Origin: Phallusia fumigata
Taxonomy: Eukaryota; Chordata; Ascidiacea; Phlebobranchia; Ascidiidae
DNA: 21,678 nucleotides
Direction of reading: 5' to 3'
NCBI GenBank assembly: GCA_008931825.1
Contig: QXVZ01002415.1
Coordinates: 1-21,678, forward strand
In this document: piece by piece, positions 1 through 9,800 of the stretch
Position numbering within the stretch: the first letter of the stretch is position 1
How the letters are laid out: the number at the start of each line of letters is the position of its first letter
Notes under the pieces: model-generated
Told to the model about the DNA's origin: nothing
The model's input: the letters and a program-made list of their open reading frames with translations, nothing else
Databases searched by the model: none
Program-made: the position numbers and the translations under genes

Positions 1-106
1 CAAGCATATTAAGCTCTTGGATGATTGCTGGTCTGGTGGTCGGTGCGCTGCTTCTGTTGCTTGCCATTGTTGGAATGGTGGTCATGTATATGCGCCGAAG
101 AGACAG
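1..106 (+). CDS. Gene A membrane-span exon (5' edge cut by window)
   Basis: Twenty-odd uninterrupted hydrophobic residues are followed by MRRRDR, and a GTATGA donor follows base 106. The exon is close to gene B 6783-6894 and gene C 18457-18568 (shared MIAGLV/IVG pattern). The intron just downstream (about 120-330) also aligns with the introns behind both gene C membrane exons, so A and C share descent in this part. Confidence 0.75.
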
Positions 107-776
107 GTATGACCTAAACTATTTCGAGAGCCTGCCTAATTCTAATTTTAACCGTTATTACAATACATAACAAACCGGTATGGAAACAAACAATGACCCG
201 TGTTTTCGAATTTTCTCGCGTATTCTAAGCGTAACTGTAAATGTAACTAAAAGCGGAAGTTGGAAAACGAAAGTTTACTGTCATAAATTTTTGCCGGAAA
301 GATAGTTTCTAGAACAATAGAAATCTTTCGTATTGATTTACACCCTACGCAGGGATCAATTTTTACGAGGGGGTCTTTAAATTATCAATCTTAAGTTAAA
401 AACAGAATTTTGTGTTAAAAAAATGCGTAAAAATGAAAGACAAACATGATCGAAAAGGGCATGCAACCCAACTAATCGCTAATAATCAAACGCTAAAGCA
501 TAGTGATCTACATCTCAATCAGAGCGTCAGTCTATCTTCTGTTTCTAACAGGTCTCCGCAAGATAAACTTTATGAAAATACGACACAGACTCCACATCAA
601 ATACCTGAAGGTAGGAAAACGTTTGAAGTGCACACAAGACAAGAAAGTTCACAAATTGATTTTATTTTTGTTTCACAGAACCTTCCGCCAGCAAAAACGC
701 AAATGAACACGAATATGAAAACTTTAAGAGAAATAAACCAACAAATCCTTACTCCCTATACGAAGCCGTCAAATAA
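1..776 (+). CDS. Gene A (3' end only): lectin-type receptor with short YEN/ITIM-like tail
   Basis: The window opens inside a membrane-span exon (reading frame from base 3 to 106), followed by exons 552-610 and 679-776 (stop TAA 774-776). Phases fit exactly: 106 ends in phase 2, 552-610 runs from phase 2 to phase 1, and 679 starts in phase 1. The span reads [20 protein letters not shown] and is followed by a basic stop-transfer RRRDR. The tail of about 53 residues holds LYENT, EYENF and, next to the C-terminus, SLYEAV followed by K and stop. YxN is the known Grb2 SH2-docking pattern, and SLYEAV fits the ITIM consensus (S/I/V/L)xYxx(I/V/L). The same exon series closes gene C, so the missing 5' part is probably a lectin/FN3 ectodomain (inference). 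Docking function is predicted from motifs only. Confidence 0.72.
341..400 (+). pseudogene. Decayed juxtamembrane exon inside gene A intron
   Basis: The stretch after TTACACCCTACGCAGGG resembles the functional juxtamembrane exon of gene B (7165-7226, coding [11 protein letters not shown]) but has lost its reading frame. It matches the relic at 19852-19900 in gene C at the same place, between membrane exon and tail. It indicates that the short-tail units once had the phosphatase-type juxtamembrane exon. Similarity was judged by eye and is partial. Confidence 0.4.
552..610 (+). CDS. Gene A tail exon 1 (LYENT motif)
   Basis: A 59-base exon flanked by TTTCTAACAG and GTAGGA, phase 2 to phase 1. 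It codes SPQDKLYENTTQTPHQIPE. LYENT carries a YxN pattern. The orthologous position in gene C is shrunk to an 11-base microexon (20318-20328). Confidence 0.6.
679..776 (+). CDS. Gene A terminal exon: EYENF and ITIM-like SLYEAV
   Basis: The acceptor TTTCACAG precedes base 679, and the frame ends at TAA 774-776. It codes a tail of 31 residues with HEYENF and NPYSLYEAVK. It is strongly similar in length (98 bases in both), phase and motif order to gene C 20413-20510. YENF, YEAV also fit the YxxPhi endocytic pattern, an alternative reading of the same tyrosines. Confidence 0.68.
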
Positions 777-1488
777 TCAAGCCATTTTCTCACACCTTGT
801 TGGTTTTTATGTTGTTTGTCCCTGTACTTTGGATTTGATCTTTGTCATTTGTCTAGCTGAGTTTAAGCGAATTTGAGATATAATATAATATGATTTGAAA
901 CTGTTTTGTATGTAAAAAACACGAAAACACATCTTTAAAAAAACGTCTAATGTTTCAGTTGAGAAAACTAACGATTGTTTGTAAAGAGTGTAACTGCCGA
1001 AAGCCAAAAATTGACAAAAAATATCTAAAATGTAAATATGCAGGATAACTTTGTGTCAACAACGAAGAATATGATTGAGAAAACAGGTTCAAATATCGAA
1101 GTACCCCTCAACATAATAATGTTGATTGTCGCCATTTTTCGTTGTATGTTTGTTTTTTATTGTACAAAAAACGAAAACATTTGTGATTTTCTGTACAATT
1201 AGACACGTCACAGCAACATGTTAACTTTCACTTGCAATCAAATAAAAAGCACGATTAATGCATGCTAAGTTCTTAAGATTTTGAAAGATTACAGAGTCAT
1301 TAGGGCGAATAGTTTACAGTTTGTTACCTTTAGCAACAAAATGCAACAACAACCCGGAAAAATAAGATTTTGTCTCCTCTTTTTACCGCTAGACCATTTC
1401 CAGTTCAATCGTTGTGCGATTTTTAAGTTTTGACTTTGTCCTTGTAATTGTAATTATCAACACCCTACGTTTCCATGCATTGATGATC
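777..1488. other. 3' flank of gene A
   Basis: No coding exon is recognised. Parts (about 880-1010) align with the region behind gene C (about 20580-20745), so this is shared 3' UTR or flank. An AATAAA at 1241-1246 is a possible polyadenylation signal; no transcript evidence is available. Confidence 0.4.
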
Positions 1489-1657
1489 ACCATACAAAGT
1501 TAACTGTGGAGGTTGTCTTTCCTGGCGAATGTCCGTAAGCTCTATCCAATCATAGAGTCCAATTGTTATCATNACCATACAAAGTTAACTGTGAAGGTTG
1601 TCTTTCTTGGCGAATGTCTGTAAGCTCTATCCAATCATAAAGTCCAATTGTTGCCAT
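1489..1657. repeat. Contig-overlap duplication around N at 1573
   Basis: Bases 1489-1572 and 1574-1657 are the same 84-base sequence with six substitutions and no indels, separated by one N. The pattern (a duplicate directly across a single ambiguous base) is what an unmerged overlap of two contigs, probably two haplotypes, looks like. A genuine tandem duplication is less likely. Confidence 0.75.
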
Positions 1658-1806
1658 CGAATCCTCAAGATTGATTTTCTACTTTAGATGGAAAAATGTA
1701 AAATCGCCAGGGGACCCACAGTGTTTGGTTATGAGCACCAGGTTATTAGTTACAACATCCGTTATGGGGTAATGTTACACTTGATTTTCAATCTTTGTTG
1801 AATTTA

Positions 1807-2417
1807 GGGACGTGAACTTTCCATGCAATGACTTAAACGTGGACAGCTGTGTAGTAGAACGGCAAGTCTATCAAATATGTCATTGTTACCAATTGATGTT
1901 CGCTTGTGACCGGGATTTTGATTTGACAGCAAAACTCGGGTAATACTCCGTTAATCCGTTCCGCTATAAAGGACAAAACATGCGAGGTTGGTTTCAAACC
2001 AGAAATTATCAAATTGCGTTATTGAGTATTGCGCAAACCTACCTTAAAACGTTCGAGTACTTATAATGAGATTACGCGGCTGAAGCAGCTAGAATGGTGA
2101 CATTTGCTTAGGAAGCATTGAGAACAAAACAAAACATGCAACAAACTTGGGTCTTCAAAAATTGCAAATACGATTAACTCTGAAATGTTGTGAACGTCAT
2201 GTTTCTTTCGGTGATTGTTGTGGTTCGTGCTTCCGAAGAGATAGGTATGTTTTGATTTGGCTGGCAGCATTAATAAAAAAACAGGATCAGTCTTTTTTGT
2301 GTGTTTACCGCCATCGAACCGAAAGGGGAACTTCCCTCGTCTTTAGCAGGTTATGCAAGGGCCAACCTTCATAAGCAGAAGTTCCCAATCATCAATCGTT
2401 GGATGAGTCACCCGAAG
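1807..2417 (+). pseudogene. Decayed FN3, membrane-span and juxtamembrane exons behind gene A
   Basis: Four fragments appear in ancestral order. 1807-1850 resembles the start of an FN3 exon (GTGAACTTTCCATGCAATG versus gene C 17476 onward). 1919-1950 resembles the last FN3 exon (ACTCGGGTAAT). 2163-2244 resembles a membrane exon (GCAAATACG start, CGAAGAGATAGG end) but has stops and is short. 2350-2417 resembles the juxtamembrane exon (TGCAAGGGCCAACCTTC) with a TAA after seven codons, yet keeps its GTAGCT donor. No phosphatase exons follow before gene B. The fragments match the relics at 20977-21640. Confidence 0.55.
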
Positions 2418-3795
2418 GTAGCTGTATAAACGTGCATTGTTTTTCTTTTTAGTTTCACTTCTATTTAACTGGTGGTTGATAAAACAGAAGTAAGCCGAGT
2501 TGCTCGCAAAAAGCAGAAAAACCGGACAACAAAATAGTTTAGGATGTTAACATTTAATCTTAGATCACTGTGTATCTTCAAACTGTTTACTAAAACAAGT
2601 CAGCACGCAAGTTGTTTTTCAAGGATCTGGAATGCTTTTTTATGACGTAGCAGCTGGCGATAACGACACATGCATCAACAGCAGTGCTGGGTTTGGAGAA
2701 AGGACAGAGTGAGGTAGAAAGGTCTCGGCCCCGGGTTTTTAGTTTATTTCCTTGTGCGCTTTGGTAAATACTTCAGGGGCAGTAGCACTGTATAAGAGGA
2801 AGGGTTTTTCAATATATATTTAAATTTACAACGTCTATTCCAGTTGGTCCTTTTCAGCGTTTATTTACAAATAGAAAACTTGTTTAGACTTCTTCAGAAA
2901 ACTAACGCAGACAAGGATACACATTTTCAGTGCTTTGTATTCAGTACATACCGTGGCTCACAGGCTGTTCACCAAAGAGGTTTAGCAGGCAACTATTCTG
3001 TAAGACTGTGCCTAAGGACAAATAGCAAGATAAAAAATTGGGAATATTAATCTCGCTGTAACAAAAAAATCCCATATAATATTGGTTTAATACCCAAAAC
3101 CTAAGGCAACTAATAGCCTGCTTATGACAGATTTGTGGCTATGAGTTGATGAGCTAATTTCCACGCAGTGGTTCTTCCCATGTCAAATATTAACACAACT
3201 GTAGACTTATTTGCATGTAACTGTTCAAAAACGAAACAAAATGCTTTACTATTATATTGACACACCACCGAACAGACAGATGCATAGTGTATAGATTATA
3301 CTGTGTAAGTCTGTTGTATGATTGTAAATGTTTAAGTGATAACACTTCTTAGGGTAAAGAAAGGTCTGTCGTTCCCAGTTCATTCGCTTCAACCATCTAA
3401 AATAACTATAACAGACAAAAACAAAAGTCATGCATATTTGTACACAGCACACAGTAAGATAATTGCTTATAGATTAGATCAATGGTAGTCAGGTTTACTT
3501 GCAGCAATTATAAGACTTTGTACGTTGAAATAAGTGTAGTTTGGCAACTAAGCCATGTAGCAGAGTGTAATGATGAAATTTTTTATGGCATGTTGCCAAA
3601 AACTCGGTTCGTATTAGCAAATAGATCGACAAATTAAATCTCATATTTTAAAGGCACGTTAGGGAGGTTGTTGAGATTACCCCAAACTTTTAACACGTTT
3701 TACTTTCGTTTTGACAGCTTTGGTTTATTACTTAATAGAAAGTAGCAATAACTAAAAATAAATTGATTTGTTATTGGTCTTAAACGTGAACAGCA
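2418..3795. promoter_or_regulatory. Intergenic region and 5' flank of gene B
   Basis: No convincing coding exon. About 2634-2720 shares a block with 13835-13910 upstream of gene C (CGATAACGACACA... and AAGGACAGA). About 3456-3795 aligns with 14553-14947, including a shared GTAGCAGAGTGTA element, directly before the start codons. This conserved proximal block is the best promoter candidate, but no TATA box or start site can be fixed from sequence alone. Confidence 0.4.
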
Positions 3796-3865
3796 ATGAC
3801 CTGTCGTTGCTTTGTCACGATCTTGGTTTTTCTGTTGAGTCTATATTCTGAAGGACAAACCAACA
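3796..3865 (+). CDS. Gene B exon 1: signal peptide
   Basis: ATG at 3796 begins MTCRCF, then the hydrophobic core [11 protein letters not shown] and a polar SEGQTN end; donor GTAAGG follows 3865 in phase 1. Gene C starts identically in layout (MTCNLFGKILVFLL), also with a 70-base exon, which supports this start. Confidence 0.82.
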
Positions 3866-6800
3866 GTAAGGACAAAATTTGAGCATTTTTTTAAAATTTT
3901 TGAAAAAATTATAACCCAGTTTTCAAACTTGCTGACCTTTGATGTTTATTTGTCAGCACTACTACTATTTGATTTTTACAACTTAACCTAAACAAATCAA
4001 GCTAAACAGTGATAAAGTAGTGGCGATTTAATCCGTGGCTTGCCAAAAGAAAACACAATATTTTATGCAAGGCGGTTGCCCCAACAATATGGACAACAAA
4101 CTTACAAAAAATTATTCAATTATTTTTTAGGCTGCGGCCAATCTTTTAAATCAGTGAAGGACAGTGTTTTGATATTATCTGACGATCTTGTGGATGCGAA
4201 CACTGCACAGGAGAAATGTTCCTTGCTGGGTGGAAATCTTGCCATGACTGATGACCCGCAGATCAACACAACTCTGACTCAATTCTTGACAGAAAAATAC
4301 ACAACAGGTTTGCATTGTTGTAAGAGTGTAACAAATGAAAAATTTAAAATTACTCAAGAAACTGTTTGCCAGCGTGGCAATGTAAATAGAAAATGGATTT
4401 NAAGTAGTGAAGAACAGTGTGTTAATATTATCTTACGATCTTGTGGATGCGAACACTGCACAGGAGAAATGTTCCTTGCTGGGTGGAAATCTTGCCATGA
4501 CTGATGACCCGCAGATCAACACAACTCTGACTCAATTCTTGACAGAAAAATACACAACAGGTTTGCATTGTTGTAAGAGTGTAACAAATGAAAAATTTAA
4601 AATTACTCAAGAAACTGTTTGCCAGCGTGGCAATGTAAATAGAAAATGGATTTTTTGACAGTTTTATTCGATTTTTGTATTTTTAAATGATTTTAGTATT
4701 TAATAACTATTTCAGATTTGCAGCGGGTTTATATTTTTTACGATCCCGGCGAAACATATGAACGATGCAAATATTCATACAATTCGACTGGAGTAGATTT
4801 CTGGATGAGTACAAAACAACTCGGACATCTGTGGTATTTCGACTTGTATAAAAGGTAAAATCGTTTTAAACTTTTTAGCAACAAAACTTTGTGATCTGGA
4901 ATCAAAACTAAACAAATTTGTTTTGCCATCTGCAGCAATCCTGAAAACACAAGTCAGTCCATTTACTTCTGCGATGCCTGGAAAGGCGGGCCCAATTACA
5001 AGTGGGGTGTGACTATTGGAAAAAATTGTCAATTTCTGATTGACGGCAAACCAAATGGTTTGTTCTAACTGGTTTACTTTACATTAACTTCTAAACTAGT
5101 TTAGCAATTTCAAACAGATAAAACTATTTTTGGACAGAAACGATTAACAACGTTTCGCAGCAATTGCCTAGTTAATTACCTACTTAATAGCAAATTTATA
5201 TCGCATTGCAAAACTACAAAACCCTTTCAGTTGAAATTATTGAGTTAAGCATATCTTTTGATGACAAAATCACCAACGTAACACCAATAAAAAAATTAAA
5301 GAGTTCATCAAAAATAGAGCGGTGGACTTTTTAACAAATAAATCATTTTTTGCAGGATGGTATTTACAGTTCACCTTGTTTTCCCACAACAACACCACAT
5401 CAAAAGGCCAGAAAGAGATATACAATTATTTCAGTGATTTTGCGCCTCCTGCTATTGGTTCGTATAAGTTGCGAAATGTTAATGAGACATATCAACATTT
5501 TGTCCGCTACGGAGGATCGTTCCTGGCACCAAGTAAGCGTTTGTTTTTTTAAATCACAGTAAAAGAACAACATCTATCGCACGTATCAACAATGAATATT
5601 GTTATCAGATATTAACGTTTTTATTGGAGCTCGTTACAACACGTCGATGCATGGTTGGTATTGGAGCGACGGATCTCCGGCAAACTTCTCCGTTTCCAAC
5701 GTCACAACTTGTCAGCAAGGAGCGTTGCATTATGGGATCGGGTGGAAGCAGTCAAGCATCAACTGCAGTGGAGAACCGGCTTACTACGCTTGCCAAGTAA
5801 AACGTGAGTGATTAAAATTCCTGACATACAAAGCTATGTTCAAATCTTTGTGACTAATTTAAAATTATCCCGCCGTTGCATATAAATTTCACGTCGTGAC
5901 TCACTCCCTAGTCAGAATCACTGTGAAGACAATTGAATGCAACGCCTCAGCTGTTGTGGTCAGTTGGACTGGACTTGATCAAATCCTTAACAAAACCAAG
6001 CTTACTGCAAAGGTGGCATTTAACTTGATTTTCTATCAGAAACTGTGACAATTCTACAAACAATTCTGTTGCCAAATTTGTATTTAGGTTGAAATTCATG
6101 TTTTGGAACAGAACCAAAGAACTTACGCACCTTATTCAGATCTATTGACAACCATTGGAAACCTCAGTTTTGCCAGCGATTACAATATCAAGGTAAATAT
6201 TCTAAAATCAAAGTTAGATACCGCATCCAGCGGCTTATATGCTTTACGGCTGGTTTTATTTGTATTCCATTCTATGCGATCAACACGAAATTAAAAAAAG
6301 TTGTTTTGTGGGAGGTTAGTTTCACAAAATCCAGATGGTTTAGTTAATAGCCTACCTCCACCAGGCAAGTAACAATCCACTCAAAGCATAGAATAAACTG
6401 AAATAACTTACACATTAAATTTATTAAAGATCAGAACTTAAAATATACACAACAAAACACGTATTTTCGATATTTTAGATCACAGTTATGATCACCGGTC
6501 GAATCACCACAAACATAACATCCAATCAGACAGTAACAACACCGGGTAATCCCCCTCCAACGTGTTATCCTGGAGGTAAGGGACAGTCAACGTTATTCTA
6601 GGGTGCACAGAAACGGCGATGGTACGAAGGGTTACCTATTGTCTAGCAACATTGCTTGCCGAAACGTTTACAAAACGTATTGGAAAGCCAAATAGTAACT
6701 GGTTTTGGGGTAATAATTTCGTAAGCACCATGTACATGAATAGAAACTTTACTTCTGGTCTTTATTAAACTTTGTTGCTCAGCAAATGCAAACACGTTAA

Positions 6801-9800
6801 GCTCCGGGATGATTGCTGGTCTAGTGGTCGGTGTGGTGCTTCTGGTGTTTGCTATTGTTGGGCTGATGGTCCTGTTTACACGCCGAAAGGACAGGTATGA
6901 CTTTAACAAATTTGGCTGACAGCAATCTTAATGACATGATATCACAACAGATTCATAAAAGCAATGGAGGCTATTGACGCACTTTCGCATTACAAAAAAC
7001 GAAAGTTCATGATCAAACATTTTTATTGTATTCCTCTCCACTTAACTTACGCGAAACAAAGAGTGGCACAAATGACTGATGCAATTTATATTCAGTGAAA
7101 GAGTGAATCTATAGCGCATGGGAGAGTTTCCAAAGGGTCGGCGTTTATCTTTTATGTTTTGCAGGCTAGACAAGGGCCAACTTTCACGAGTAGAAGTTTC
7201 CAGTCATCAATCGTCATCACCAGCAGGTAGCGTTCATAACCTTTCCATGTTCCCCTCTGTGACTTCGCCACCTTTAATCTGGTAGTTGGCAAAAAGGTAT
7301 TAGCCAAGCTGCTCGCCAAATGCAAAGCTTTTAATGTAGTTTACTTTCAAAAGCTTTTAATGTCTTTTAATGTAACTCAAGCTGCTATAAACATACTGTT
7401 TTCGTTACTTAAGCACAATACAATAAAGTAAATAAACATTGCGCGCAGGGTGTATATTTTATAGCGAACCTCTTTAGTACCTTGTATGTAGGAAATAAGT
7501 AAGACTGTCACTTAGTGTTACTCAACCTTTTTTTGATGCGACGCCTTTGTCAAAGTTGGTTAGACTTCCGACGCTCCAGCGATAAGATTATAATAAAGAA
7601 GCTTATTATCAAAGTTGTATTTATTGTGACAAACACATTTAGCTACGAAACGGAATTATTAGGCAGCGCCCTTGAAAATCAAAACGACGAACCTGCGCGT
7701 CGCGACGCACAGTTTAAGAACCACGTACGTCTGTAACCAAAGAATATTAACAGTTCGTCCGATTCGTTTGCAGATCAATTGGTAAACGGCGTCTACGAAA
7801 ACCTAAGAAACCCTAATAACGGACCAACTACGAACAGCAGAGTCACCAAGTTGTTTGACGTGTACAAGAAAAATGCTGAGTCAGGATTGCATTTTGGCAA
7901 GGAGTTTAAGGTTTGTTGAGTCATTCAAAAATTAGTAAAATTACTATATATAGTCGGATCCGAACACTGATGTTGTTTGGTAGTTAGGCATGCCATTGGA
8001 GCAAACTTTTAATGGTGATTAAACACGCAACCCACAATAAACGAACAATTGTATGTAACTGTTCTCAAGGAAAGCTTAAAAGCCTTTAGGACATGCAGCT
8101 CAAAAGTTTGTCATTGGCCCGAAATTGACTTCGGGTACACCACACACACACACAACCTGCTAAGTATTTTTAAAATTAGCACCATCATGGCCAAGATCAT
8201 ACAACAAAAGCGAAAACTTACATGATGGCGTCACTAGTTTAAGCGTGCGTGACGTAAGACACGACGTTTAAATGCCGTCACGATTCAAAAGTCACCAACA
8301 AAATACCATCCGAGACAAGGAGATAGATATGACGTCAGTATAAATGCCACTCGTCTAAATCCGTTTAATACGAAAATGTAGATTTAAATGTATTTTATAA
8401 GCTGAAAAAATTGGAGCTTTTATTAGAAGTGCTTTTGTCGAAATTTCATCATAGAACCGAATCTGAAACGGTAAATTGACTTAGTAAGCATCTGGACCCA
8501 ATTGCACGAAAACTGCGTTTATCGAACATTGGAAAATGCAGTTTCCAAAGGAGTTTAGAAATAGTCGCCTAATTATTTATTGCTTTATTTGTTTTTTTGC
8601 AGAGCATTGTGAATAAGTGCAAAAATCACCAAAACACAAGAGACGTGTCACAGTTGCCGCAAAACGCGGTGAGAAACCGATACAAGAACATTTACCCATG
8701 TAAGTATTAATAACGTACAAGATTACTTTTTATCAGTGTTCGAAAGTGGTTGACAAAGTCAGAGCAACACCTAAACAGTTTAGACCGCATGTAAACTGTT
8801 ATAGCATCGAATTAAAGCATGTATTGCTTTTGGCCATACATATCCGCAAATATTAACATGTTTACAAGCACGCCCAATATCTACATCAGGAAAAATGACA
8901 GACGTTTGTTACAATCGGTTACTTGCAACTATGTGGGGGTCTCAACTTTTTCAACATCATTGGCTTATGCGTTAGAACCGCCCAGCAAATCAATTGGGAT
9001 ATTTGGCTTCTATATTTGTGTTTTACAGATGATCATGCCCGAGTGGTTTTGCAAGGAACTGGTGGAAACGATTACATCAACGCCGCTTATATACCGGGTT
9101 ACGATAACGAGAGGAAGTTTATCGCCACTCAGGGTCCGAAGAAGGAGACAATCAACGATTTCTGGTGGATGGTTTGGCAGGAAAACTCCAACATCATCGT
9201 AATGCTGACTGGCTTGAGGGAAAACGGAAAGGTTGTTTTTTTTCAAACGATAAAAATTCAAAAGTTTAGCAGTCTTCCCTGCTTTCCGAATCAACTAGAA
9301 TTAGAAAACAAACCTTTGTTGGTAACAAACATCAACGCAATCGTGAGTTAAATATTTCTATTTTTTCTTCGGCAGGCGAAATGTGAACAATACTGGCCCA
9401 CCATTGGAACCGAAACCAAGTTGTCGCCAGAATTGAAAGTTCAAACACAACAAGAAACAGACATGTGCGGAATCGTTCAGCGACAGATTGTTTTATCCAA
9501 GTCAACGGTATGTGCTACAGCAAAATCAGGTTTTGTGAGTCAAAAAACGCATAAAATGGCGTTTGATTATGTTTTATCCGTAAAATATATTGTAAGCATC
9601 AGTGACGCTGTTTCGAAAGACAAGAGGTAAGTTTGAATATCAACCGGTTAGCTTTTCTGTCCTAGGCTTTTCTTGCTTACCCACAAAATCCCCACAAAAC
9701 GTCTGCTTGTGTTTTAAAGAACGATTTCGCGATCATGTGATAATTATTTCAGGAGCAACGAACCATAACACAGTTGCAATACACAACTTGGCCCGATCAT

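Noticed and set aside
4407-4658. A second copy of the lectin half-exon as a real tandem exon duplication
   Set aside because: It begins directly after an N, has no splice acceptor, and is nearly identical including intron sequence, so an assembly overlap explains it better.
8137-8154. AC dinucleotide run as a functional element
   Set aside because: A short ordinary microsatellite inside an intron; nothing suggests a role.
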